Shown here in pieces: positions 39,954-47,807 of a stretch of 58,319 bases of DNA. This DNA is from Trebouxia sp. TZW2008 (taxonomy: Eukaryota; Chlorophyta; Trebouxiophyceae; Trebouxiales; Trebouxiaceae): assembly GCA_002118135.1 (NCBI GenBank), contig BDIU01000415.1, forward strand, positions 1 through 58,319, in the 5' to 3' direction. The position numbers and the translations under genes are program-made. Numbering within the stretch: position 1 is the first letter of the stretch; every line of letters begins with the position of its first letter. Below the pieces are notes generated by a model. It worked only from the letters and a program-made list of their open reading frames with translations, was not told the origin of the DNA and did no database searches.

Positions 39954-42865
39954 GTGTCGCTGTCTGCAGGCTTTGTTGACTGCAGCTGTGCATGCTTAGG
40001 ATAGTCCCTGGCTTGCGCCAATAGGCTTTCAGGTGAAGGTTCTTTGCTAGTTGCCAAGGCGGATTGCTGATGGGTTGTAGCTTGTGTGCCATGATTGGCA
40101 GCTGCTGCATCATTCTCCAAATCCAGGCCTGCAAGTCAGCATTCCTTGGGGTACAATGCTTACTGCATGCAAGTTGTAGCGTAGCACGCATGCGGGGGTA
40201 CTGCAAATTGCTAGAACTGGCTTGACAGTATGTGCTCTTGACGAGCTGCTCAGTACATGGTCAGCAGTATATGAGCTGCCCAAGTATGTATATGCTGCAT
40301 TTGACCGCCATTGTTGCCCGTTCAACACGCTGTCGGCATCTTTTGTGACTGGACAAGCCATGCAGGCTCAAGTTTAAGCACATGTTGATACTAAATGTCA
40401 CACACAAGCTCAACCAGACACAGCCAGATGATGCAGGCGCCAGGCTAGGACAAATGCACAGGAGGATATGCTGACATACACTGACAGAGGTCCTCCAACT
40501 CCTTCAACGCCTTGGAAGCATTGGTGCCATCTGTCTGCTTGGGGTCAGCACTATCTCCCAAGGCCCCTCGCCCCACCCCTTTCCTTTCTGCTTCTGCTTG
40601 CGCTTCCTGTGGCATGGGCTGACTGCCACAATCAACACAATCAGAGAAGTCCCAGACCTCCATTGCAGTGTTGCTTAGCATTTGACTGCCTGGCCGAGCA
40701 GCCTCACAAATGTCCTCAACAGCACACCTGACCACAAGCAAGACCTGTCAGCTGCAAGCCTGCCAGGCATTGCCATTTTGACTGTGCTCAATGCAGTGCC
40801 AATGAATGACTGCTGACTACTGTGCTTGCTTTGTCATCATTCTGACTAATAACACCCAGGTCCAGAATATTCTCATCACCTCTGGGGCACAAGGCAAGGC
40901 ATCACAACAGAGTCCATCAATCGAGGCTTACATCTCAGTGTCAACCTGATCCTGAGTCTGCTGGCAGGCTGCTGATATGCTGCTGTGCCTGCCTGCATCA
41001 TGCAGGATCTGAGCAGCGTCACCATCAGCAGCAGCAGCACCCCAATCACCGTCAGCAGCAGCATCGTCAGCAGCAGCAGCATCGCCACCGACAGCAGCAG
41101 CGCCATCAACAGCAACAGTAGCAGCATCAGCAGGAACACTATCAACAGCAGCAACAGTAGCAGCAGCAGCAGCAGCAGGGTCAGCTAATGGCAACTGTGG
41201 CTGTGAGGCTGTGGGTTGCTGCCCCTGCTCTGCCTTCTGACGCAGCTTGGCAGCCTTTCTGCGCTGCCAACTAGACGGCCTAGGCAACTTCCCCTTGCTG
41301 CTGCCTGACTGCCCTTCACTGCCTATCAATCTAGTGTTGTGAGCCTTCTCCTGCAGGATCCTTCTTGTTGTTCCGCCACTGGGTGCCTGTGCTTGCTTCG
41401 CCGCCAGTGCCTTGTTGCTGCCTGATAGTTTGCTGCTGTCAACCTTCGTCTGTAGGGTCTTGCCCATGGCCTCTTGACTTGAGACATGTGCTTGCTGAAT
41501 GTCCAAGGCCAGACTGCCTTCACTTATGCTGTGCAAGGGCAAGGCTGCTGTGGAGCTGTCTGGACAGTGCCCTACAGCTGGCTGCATGGCATGGCTGATG
41601 TCTGACATGGCAGTGTCCCTCAGCTGGCCTGAGACTGTCACTGCCTGTTGAGCAGTGGCATGAAGATTGTCTGCCATGAGACTGTTGCAAGACGCTGACT
41701 GAGTCATGGGTGAGCTGCACTTTGGATCTGAATCTTTGTTGTGCTCATCTGACTCGCCTGGGGCAAGAGCTGGTTCCAATGCACTGTGAAGCAGCTTGGG
41801 CATCCCTCTCTGTCTCAGCTCTCTCGCTGTCTGCACTGGAAACAAAGTGGCACTCTGCACTCGTTCAGCTACTCATGAGGCAACTCCTGTTTGTGTACAG
41901 CATGCAACAATGGAGCAGCTTCCTTGCTGCAGCCGCTATGCACTGCATTGTCTGGCATGACATTGCAGAGCAGGGGAGAGTCCTTGGTAGAGTTTGCATG
42001 GCAGAGTTGATGCTTGATGACACCAGCAGTACAGGCTCTTACCTGAGCAGCAGGGCGTCCTGTGAGCTGCAAAAAGCAGCCGCTTGGCAGAGGAGTGAAT
42101 ATGGAAGCATGCATCAGAAGGTACAGCATCAGAGAATCGCCAATGCGAGAAAGGAGCAGCTGCCATGCAGGCCCTTGTAGCGCTTTCATAGTTGTGTTAG
42201 GGTAGTACGCCTCTGTCCTGTGCAACCCTTGGACATACTGTGCCTTGGCTGAGGGGCGCCTCTGAGAACAGCATATGCAGCACAGTAAACAATCACACAT
42301 TCAAAAAGCCAACAAGCTTAGCAAATTTGGCGTGTTTTTAGGTCAGGCAGCAACAGCAGTTGTCAGCAGATTGTTACCTTCCTGAACCCATAACAGAGCA
42401 CGTTCGTGTCTGACTTTGAGCATATCAGCGTCTCGACGGCTCGCAACACCAGCTGCAACCGCACGCTTAATGCAGATTTACACCACAGCTGCCTATACAG
42501 CAATTCCGGTATGCTTGAACGGAGTGATATCTCACCTCTGCTTGTGTGGATTGCTGTTGCGATCTGACGCTTTCGGAGATTGGGGGTGCGAGAGGGTGCA
42601 ACGCAGCGAATGTCCTCGTCATCAGCTTTTCGGAATACTCGCTCGAGTCTGTCGGAGTGATCAAGCTTGATGCTAAGCTTTGGCCAAAAGAGATGTCGTC
42701 CGTGAGATCTAGCACGGTCTGCTGTAGCGTCTTGCCATTACCGTACAAGTTGTGCAGCACAGGTGGAAATCGCGGCGACCGGGTGTCTGCCTCGCGACTG
42801 ATCATGTGTACGGACTGGATCGTGCCAATATTCCTGCGATCCGTCTGCACCGTGCGCAGCGACAT
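26741..42865 (-). CDS. TERT: telomerase reverse transcriptase, unusually large
   Basis: Catalytic subunit of telomerase, about 2314 aa against roughly 1100-1300 in most TERTs. Exons: 42865-42536, 42261-42043, 41830-40932, 40727-40480, 40128-39526, 39021-38824, 38126-37209, 36579-36344, 35553-35400, 35021-34871, 33925-33777, 33176-33028, 32843-32346, 31961-31827, 31574-31458, 31005-29793, 29418-29333, 28829-28683, 28157-28041, 27648-27494, 26963-26741; every phase agrees. TEN domain: LMLYLLMHASIFTPLP (exon 2). Linker SSWQRRKAAKLRQ. CP: FYCSSFCTTPGLPKH and KCPFAILLKQHCPLP. QFP: FLWSAVRHIVPK, then RRAIHHFVCLRRYEHMS. T: LIRAHFYCTESEAH, then QVLYFRKPVWAKLKSMAY. RT motif 1/2: AKLRLLPKKTGLRPIANLG. 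A: YIVSVDVSRAFDNI. B': NGIPQGSCLSSLLCSIFLAD. C: LMRLIDDFLFIT. D/E: YGVNVNPSKTRLSF, FIKWCGLLINTS. C-terminal: YLQPKCHPLILDV, AAMKFHCYV. All three catalytic Asp are present. Intron 16 appears to use a GC donor. Confidence 0.93.
27345..27410 (-). repeat. ghost of TERT exon 20 end
   Basis: The plus word ggcaggcgccttgccttctg, then attttgacctt, is a copy of the exon 20 end and donor at 27490-27535 (tgcaggcgccttgcactcta, then gttttgaccagg). Confidence 0.7.
27755..27815 (-). repeat. ghost of TERT exon 20 start
   Basis: Tacggctgccaacagaaatg, then cctacaccagcagt copies the exon 20 start with its acceptor (27628-27662). In frame it would read AFLLAAVELLW against AFLLAAMKFHC in the real exon. Confidence 0.8.
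28195..28290 (-). repeat. ghost of TERT exon 19
   Basis: The minus strand encodes QKPGQQLCQNLSHRLQ, a copy of KPGQHLCQKLFHYLQPKC at the start of exon 19 (28157). It is followed by CCSLC instead of PKCHP. Confidence 0.8.
28935..29235. repeat. CAGG/CAGA tetranucleotide array
   Basis: About 300 bp of (cagg)n and (caga)n units in TERT intron 17, between exons 17 and 18. Long open frames through it on both strands (Cys-Leu-Pro or Gly-Arg-Gln repeats) are artefacts of the period. Confidence 0.97.
30060..30215 (-). repeat. in-frame 66-bp duplication inside TERT exon 16
   Basis: The plus words ccctggattgatgggctgct, tctcagactttggcaagggt and ccctggactgatgcgctgct, tctttggctttggcaagggg are tandem copies. 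They encode PLPKPKKQRISPGSIGSQ and PLPKSEKQPINPGCVGSQ in the B'-C insertion. Confidence 0.85.
31085..31198 (-). repeat. ghost of TERT motif B' exon (exon 16 start)
   Basis: After a ttgctgcag acceptor the minus strand encodes GSCLSRLLCSTFLANLESGH, a copy of GSCLSSLLCSIFLADLESSH at 31005. It runs to a stop about 19 codons later. Confidence 0.9.
31240..31422 (-). repeat. decayed copies of the end of TERT exon 15
   Basis: Near 31370-31422 the minus strand reads gcaccaacagtggcatttca, then caggtgttcatc, a diverged copy of the exon 15 end and donor (gcactaccaaagcaatggca, then tcccaca|ggtcatt). Weaker copies of the ggcactatcaaagc word occur near 31320 and 31250. Confidence 0.7.
32270..32338 (-). repeat. 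ghost of TERT exon 13 end
   Basis: Gcataccccacagtttctga, then tgat, mirrors gcatacctcacagtacttga, then tgat at 32341. This is the exon 13 end with its donor, duplicated about 70 bp downstream. Confidence 0.7.
33265..33517 (-). repeat. two ghost copies of the TERT motif 2 exon
   Basis: Copies of the exon 12 start lie at about 33460-33517 and 33265-33331, each after a (t/g)tag acceptor. They encode LRPIAKLGSSSVAVFAEA and LRPEDNLGSSSVAVFAGA against LRPIANLGSSSVAVFAGA in the functional copy (33176-33028). Both ghosts hit stops shortly afterwards. Confidence 0.9.
33615..33665 (-). repeat. ghost of TERT exon 11 end (motif 1)
   Basis: The minus strand encodes RIAKLRLLPKETG before a gtcagt donor, a copy of the exon 11 end GIAKLRLLPKKTG with donor gttagt at 33777. 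Confidence 0.88.
33936..34643 (-). repeat. five extra copies of the TERT T-motif exon
   Basis: Acceptor-exon junctions at 34643, 34484, 34343, 34209 and 34059 each begin gaagcc and encode KP(V/M)W(A/I)KLKSMA(Y/H), followed by LT(G/R)KL. The functional exon starts at 33925. All keep the phase required after exon 10 (AG|G). The copies at 34343+34209 and 34059+33925 form a higher-order repeat of about 284 bp that includes ctgtcaacatcagtgtcaag. Only the last copy reads through to motif 1. Confidence 0.92.
35880..36300 (-). repeat. three extra copies of the TERT QFP exon
   Basis: Besides exon 8 (36579-36344), near-identical copies of its last 80-100 bases lie at 36295-36192, 36117-36037 and 35977-35882. 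Each codes for QQLLLEAHSPAH, then SAVRHIVPK, and ends at a donor (gtgagc, gtcagc, gtaaga). The first has an acceptor (ctgcag) and enters in phase 1 and leaves in phase 0, exactly like exon 8. The other two fit phase 0 to 0. Confidence 0.92.
37095..37212 (-). repeat. 33-36 bp tandem repeat in TERT intron 7
   Basis: Four units on the plus strand starting (ag)gacagt(c/t)a, separated by about 33-36 bp, for example gacagtcacagtctcaattg and gacagtcaaggtctcaaaaa. The last unit overlaps the exon 7 donor, so the array looks like repeated copying of that splice junction. Confidence 0.75.
37420..37570 (-). repeat. in-frame minisatellite in TERT exon 7
   Basis: Plus-strand word acagctgtgggctg recurs five times at 36-48 bp steps. 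It encodes repeats of (A/V)QPTAV in a Gln/Pro/Ala-rich insertion between the CP and QFP motifs. Confidence 0.85.
38510..38750 (-). repeat. two ghost copies of the end of TERT exon 6
   Basis: Segments 38514-38590 and 38670-38750 copy 38824-38905, the exon 6 end with its donor. They encode VPVKHHGFVTALNQVIG-like and VPAKQHAFVTALGQVTG-like ends against VPAKHHAFVTALGQVIG, each followed by a gta or gtga donor-like sequence. Confidence 0.85.
39640..39955 (-). repeat. CAG/poly-Gln tract and 39-42 bp coding minisatellite in TERT exon 5
   Basis: Plus-strand (ctg)n at 39885-39953 encodes about 16 consecutive Gln. Next to it, 39640-39870 holds about eight units around the word ttggggctgctgcatactgc, encoding repeats of the form G(R/K)xGQ(H/Y)(A/G)AAP in frame. 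The exon lies in the linker before the CP motif. Confidence 0.9.
41015..41185 (-). repeat. GCA/GCT-rich coding repeat in TERT exon 3
   Basis: Plus-strand cagcag/tcagcagcagc runs encode an Ala/Asp/Val-rich tract (DPAAAAAATVAAVD, then repeated AAADGD) at the end of the linker exon. Confidence 0.85.
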
Positions 42866-43290
42866 CGACGAAACTGAATTATGTCGATTGCCGCAGATGT
42901 TTAAACGCTTGCTGTCACAAGCGCATCAAGCTCAACCAATGTACAGATCAAGCAAACTCGTGAGTCTGTGGGTGTGTGCGACAATTGCCTTCACAGTATC
43001 AAACCCTAACAAGCAGTGTGTTGCTGTAGTTGGGAGTGCAGCACATCGCGCTTGCACGGCAAACCGGTAGCAGCGGGCTTGACGTCGTGTGCAACACATT
43101 ACCCGCCCGTTCAAAACACCGCTTCGTCAAATAGCCTGTTGTTCAAGGCTTTGCGCAGTTCTTGGTCTACGAAGCCTGTTGTGGCCAAGTTGACCGCATT
43201 CCTGCGAGAAGCAGAAGGTCCAAGCACATCCTGGTCCTTGCGTTTTGAAAGAGCTTGCAGTCCTTGCGCGTTGGAGTAACACTTGCAGCC
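42866..43290. promoter_or_regulatory. bidirectional promoter of TERT and SF3A2, with a telobox
   Basis: Only 425 bp separate the two divergent start codons. At 43001-43009 the sequence AAACCCTAA is a plant-type telobox, an element known in land plants from promoters of ribosomal, replication and other proliferation-linked genes. No TATA box was seen. That the interval drives both genes is an inference from spacing. Confidence 0.6.
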
Positions 43291-45610
43291 ATGAGTTTCA
43301 TGGACGCCAGGGAGGCTGGCTCCAAACCTGGATCAGGCGGGGCAGCTAGCCAGCAGAATGAGGTGAGCAGATCGTTCAGTTTCGACGTACGATCAGCAAA
43401 GTTTGTATCTAGCTGACGCGAATGTCGTTTGCAGGCTATCGACAGAAGAGAACGTCTCAGGCGTTTGGCCCTGGAAACCATAGACCTGTCCAAAGACCCG
43501 TACTTCATGAGGAATCACCTGGGCCAGTATGAATGCCGACTGTGTCTCACTCTTCACAACAATGAAGGCAACTATCTTGCACATACACAGGTGATTAGAC
43601 TGCTCAATGATTGTATGTCAGGCTGGCAAGTGTTGTGACAAGTGCGCACTTGTCACAACAATTGGTCCAATTCAAAAGAAAACATCAAAACGGAGCTTTC
43701 TAACATCAAAATTGTAAAGATTTACCTGTGCTTTTCCAGCGTACATAGAATGAAGTGATACTACCTCCAGGACAGCAGCATTTGCCAAACAAGAGCAAAC
43801 GGCAGCCTTGCTGACTGCATAGTACACCATGCTGCAATAATTCTCAGTCCCTGTTTTGTCGTTTTGATGGTCATCAAAGTTGCTGCTTCATTCACTGGTA
43901 CAGCTGGCATCTGCAATGTCCTGTGGCCAATGATATAGGACTGTTTTCCATCTGTGCAATGCTCATGCAGACGTTATGCACTGCAGGGCAAAAGGCATCA
44001 GCAGAACCTGGCCAAGCGCGCAGCAAGGGAAGCTGCAGAGAAGCCTGCATTGCCACAGCCCAACAGGCGGGCCACCACCAAAAAGACAGTCAAGATAGGG
44101 CGGCCTGGCTACAAAGTCACCAAGCAATATGACCCGGACACAATGCAGCGGTCCCTGCTCTTTCAGGTGACATTCGGCTGGAGGGAAGCTTGAGACTTGC
44201 AAGCATTGCAAGTCAACAGCTCAATCCCTTAAATGACTTGTATGGTGTTTTGGTTCAATCAAAGCAGCCTGTGTCACTTTGTCTGCAGTCCTAGTTGCAG
44301 GAAGCAAGTGTTGAAAGGCAAACGTCACTCGCTGCTTCAGCCCTTTCACGTTACATCAATCTGCAAAGCATTCATTGATTTGCTGTGATGTGTGTAGCAT
44401 GGGCCCAAGAGCTCGGGTTCAATGGCACTCCTGCCCTCCTTAGGGAGATTGCTCTGGATTGGTTAGCCTGAAACGCTCTGTAGCTTGTTTATGACAGCAC
44501 TCGCTGCAGATTGACTACCCTGAGATTGAGGAGGGCACCAAACCAAGGCACCGTTTCATGTCAGCATATGAGCAGAGGAAGGAAGCGCAGGACAAGAAGT
44601 ACCAGTTCCTGCTGTTTGCTGCTGACCCATATGAGGTCATTGCCTTCAAGATCCCCAATAGTGAGGTGGACAGATCAGATCGCCTGTTCTCATACTGGTA
44701 TGCACTTGCACAATTTTGTGGCTGAATGTCTGTCCTCCTGGGTTGTCAACATCCGTGCGCATTGATTGGCTTTTTTTTCCCTTCATCAGGGACCAGAACA
44801 GCAAAGGCTTGGAGCCTTCCTTGCTTGATTTGAGCGCTTCTCCATGTGCGCACACTGACTGGCTTTGGTTTTGCTACACAGGGATCAGGACAGCAAAGTC
44901 TACTCGCTTCAGTTGCCATTCAAGCCTGAGCCAGAGAAGATAGCAGCTCAGCAGGCTGCAGCAGGGGCTGGGGCCTTACCCCCTGGCATTCCCCCTCCCC
45001 CTACTTTTGGGGGCGCGCCCCCACCTCTACCCCCCAGAGGCCCTGCTCCACCCCCACAATTTAATCCGGTAGGCATGGTGACAGCTGCAGTTGAGGTTGG
45101 AATGCAACAATGCATGTGTTCTGTCTAGAGCGCCTGCAACATGCATTAGACAAGGTGTGCACATTCTACATATGTGTGCTGAGTGGGACCTGTCAAATGC
45201 AACATTGTCCTTCAGTGTTGTTACGCTCGATGAATGCAAATGTGTCTGTGCCTGACCAGGGTTGGTATACTGTTCATGCTCATAGCTTGGAATCTGCATG
45301 ATCATCTGCCATGTGTTGGCAGTGTCCCACTTCCCTGCATGTCATTGCCCCTCAAACTGTACAGTACAGCTGTATCGCGGTCTGCCTGTGTTTACCAAAT
45401 GACACGTACAAGGGCCTAGAACCGCAGAGAGCAAACAGGGAAGGCAAAGAAATGCAAGGGCAAAGAGCAGAAAGTGGAAAGAAAGATGGTGCTCGTCAGA
45501 TTGTATGCTGAAGATGTTCCTGCTGATTGCTGCTGCAGAACTTCAGGCCACCTCCTCCTGGAGCTCCAATGGGGGCAGTTCCCCCGCCACCCCAGTTCAT
45601 GCAGCAGTAA
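43291..45610 (+). CDS. SF3A2: splicing factor 3A subunit 2 (SF3A2 / PRP11 / SAP62)
   Basis: Subunit of the U2 snRNP-associated SF3a complex, needed for branch-site recognition, nuclear. Six exons: 43291-43362, 43435-43590, 43987-44166, 44510-44697, 44882-45068, 45539-45610, in phase, 284 aa. Starts MSFMDAREAGSKPGSGGAA. Exons 2-3 hold the matrin-type C2H2 finger: YECRLCLTLHNNEGNYLAHT followed by GKRHQ. Then the conserved PRP11 core: RPGYKVTKQYDP, QIDYPEIEEGTKPRHRFMSA, YQFLLFAADPYEVIAFKIPN and FSYWDQDSKVYSLQLPFKPE. The C-terminus is Pro-rich (GIPPPPTFGG, PPPPQFMQQ), short compared with the animal protein's long Pro repeats. It is transcribed away from TERT. Confidence 0.96.
44745..44830 (+). 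repeat. ghost of SF3A2 exon 5 start
   Basis: Catcagggaccagaacagca, then aaggc at 44786-44811 copies cacagggatcaggacagcaa, then agtc at exon 5 (44877-44902), along with the preceding intron (gcgca(t/c)(a/t)... ttggctttt). The ghost has an acceptor and gives WDQNSKGLEPS before leaving the family sequence. Confidence 0.8.
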
Positions 45611-45992
45611 TGACAGCTGGCAATGCAGCAGTTACGACGTCAGTGTCCTTGCTGCAGTCTCCGCCGCCCAAAGTGTGCAAACATTGCACCGTCTTGCTTG
45701 AAGAGCTGCTTGTAGTTCCAATCAGCACTGTTGTTCTGTGTTTTGAGACAATTTGCCAGCTTCTGTTTGTAATGCCTGTCAGTGAGTATACTTTGTTGGT
45801 TTCAAATAGCAAAGAGCATTGCAGCCTGGTTTTGATCATGAAGTGGACGAAGTCAATGGCTGCTTGTGCACCTCTCAGCTCTGTTGCACTACAATGCCAT
45901 GCTATAGTGTCTGCAAAGCAAGCACGTGACAGGCGACTTGTGGATGTTGCACCATCTAACACGTCAAAATGGCAAAGCAATGTATAAGCATT

Positions 45993-45994
<2 letters not shown>

Positions 45995-46036
<42 letters not shown>
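45995..46036. repeat. (TA)n microsatellite
   Basis: About 20 TA dinucleotides in a row, flanked by ordinary sequence. Confidence 0.98.
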
Positions 46037-46040
<4 letters not shown>

Positions 46041-46803
46041 CAATGGCTGAGTGCTGGCCTGACATTGCTCAGATCAACGCAAACTGCAGTTATGTGTAAT
46101 CTTGTACATGCATTTGATAAGGGTCATTTAGGGGAGAAGACGATAGGTGACTGTGATAGATGATCACAAGTCGGCACAATTGATTGGCATGGATGCATGC
46201 TTTCTGCCATGCTTGTTGTTGTCGCCTACGCGCTCGAAATGGCAGTAGACCAACACAGAGACTTACCTCACTACACTGTCTAATGGCCAAACTGCACCGC
46301 AAATAACATTGCACTCGTTCACTTCGAGGGTTGCCCCCTCTCGACCCTGACATCTTGAGGGACGGGTTGGGTCATGTTACAGGGCTACCATGCCACATGC
46401 TTACTGTCTATATTCTTTGCAGGCTATAAAACATGTCTATTCCTTGTCTGAGCATCCAATTGTGACGCTAAAACAGAGTCTACAGCCTAGGGTACAAAGG
46501 GGGGGTGACACACTGCCATTAGACCTCAGACACTACAACATCATCATTGCGGGGATGACGTCTGCATAGTGCCAACATGCCCAGATCAATAGAAGAATTG
46601 ATGGCAGTAGCCCTTAACATCAAACCTGATACAACAACATGCATGAGGGTCACCATGCCTTACAGTGCCCAACACCACATCAGCCTGGGACAGTAGCAAC
46701 TTATACCAAAGTGTAATTTTACTTGCAGTAACGCTTGAGCGTTCTGTCTATGGCCGTGCGTAGATCACACGAGAGTGCTTGCTTGCAAGTGGACTTAGAT
46801 AGG

Positions 46804-46845
46804 GGTCTGAGTTTCCTGTGAGGAATCACACAGGAAACTCAGACC
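46804..46845. repeat. perfect 17-bp inverted repeat (hairpin)
   Basis: Left arm ggtctgagtttcctgtg and right arm cacaggaaactcagacc are exact reverse complements around an 8-base loop. There is no T-tract that would suggest a Pol III terminator directly after it. Confidence 0.92.
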
Positions 46846-46961
46846 ACGTGAACTCGAAGAGCTCAACTCACTGCAGAGTATTCTGGAGTAACACAGAGCA
46901 GTTCGTTACACAACTCAGCACATCACGGTCAGTCCAAGCTAGTGAATAGTGTCAAGGACAG

Positions 46962-47287
46962 TCATTGCTCGTCGTCACTGCTGTCAGCCATATCAAGCAC
47001 TGACAGAACAGGCTCTGGCCCTTCCTTCAAAGCCTCGTTGATCTTGTTTTTCTGTTTCTTGGCCGCCATTCTATTGATTATGAGGCCCAACTTGTACACA
47101 TTCTCTGCCCCCTGAACACAAAGCCCGATGAATGCCATAGGAATTGTGCCTAGACATCTGCAGATGGAGTTTGCCAAGGACTAGACTTGCATGAACTAGA
47201 AAAATTGACCGGCTGAACTAAGCCGACGCACACAGGCTCGTACCCTACTCGTTCTGACTGCGCCCGGCAGCGAGTGGATGGTCGCAT
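46962..47287 (-). CDS. possible two-exon small gene, unrecognised
   Basis: Exon 47287-47249 (ATG CGA CCA) ends at gtaggg, and exon 47111-46962 follows ttcag; phases agree and would give 62 aa. The second exon encodes ENVYKLGLIINRMAAKKQKN, then a tail ending in DMADSSDDEQ, which looks like real protein (basic stretch, acidic C-terminus) rather than noise. I know no family for it. Alternatively it is the last exon of a gene whose start I have not found; DRG1 lies just upstream on the same strand. Confidence 0.33.
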
Positions 47288-47502
47288 CACGAGCAAGCAC
47301 GATGACAGTGGCGGGCAGGCACGCCAGCAACAAGAGGGCAGCGTGATGAGCTTAGCCAGACCAAATTTGCTTTAGCCCTTGGCCCACCCGGGGGAAATGG
47401 GGGAAAGCCTTGCATGACGCAGGGCGCTCAGTCACACGCACCAAGCTACCTACCACATGGTCTCGGAGCCAAAACTTTCCTTTGGGTTGTTGTGTATAAC
47501 AC

Positions 47503-47516
47503 AAACCCTAGGGTTT
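47503..47516. promoter_or_regulatory. palindromic double telobox
   Basis: AAACCCTAGGGTTT is a 14-base perfect palindrome of two facing telobox cores. It lies between DRG1's stop codon and the start of the possible small gene, so it might be a promoter element of the latter. Confidence 0.4.
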
Positions 47517-47807
47517 GCGCATTGCTGTAGACTTTTGCTGTGGAGCTTTCACTCATTTTTGCAATTACAGCATCCCTTGAAGGCTGTCAGCGTGAAATGT
47601 TGAAAAGGTTGGTTGTTGGCTGCTTTGTGCCTCAAGGCCAAATGCTGCTGACAACTTGCTCTGATGATTGGTCAACAAGGATCAGGTGTAGAGTCTGCTG
47701 CATCCGCAAAACATGCTGAGCACTTCAGCAGTGCTTTGCAGCTATACTAGCAGTAATGTACAGGGACCAATGGCCAGTATAAAACTGCTATGTGGAAGCC
47801 TGAACTG

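Larger units (their letters stand above)
45611..46961. other. intergenic region with a TA repeat and a long hairpin
   Basis: No gene was recognised in about 1.3 kb. It contains the SF3A2 3' UTR, a (TA)n run at 45995-46036 and a 17-bp-stem inverted repeat at 46804-46845. A structured RNA cannot be excluded by eye. Confidence 0.5.

Noticed and set aside
39642..40004. A plus-strand Cys-rich frame over the CTG repeat
   Set aside because: It is the opposite-strand shadow of the poly-Gln and minisatellite tract of TERT exon 5.
45505..45987. Open frame continuing past the SF3A2 stop codon
   Set aside because: It is out of frame with exon 6, whose PPPPQFMQQ-stop ending fits a PRP11 Pro-rich tail; the rest is 3' UTR.
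47503..47516. The AAACCCTA word as a telomerase RNA template
   Set aside because: It covers only about one repeat, is palindromic, and no pseudoknot, Pol III promoter or terminator is evident around it; a telobox is simpler.
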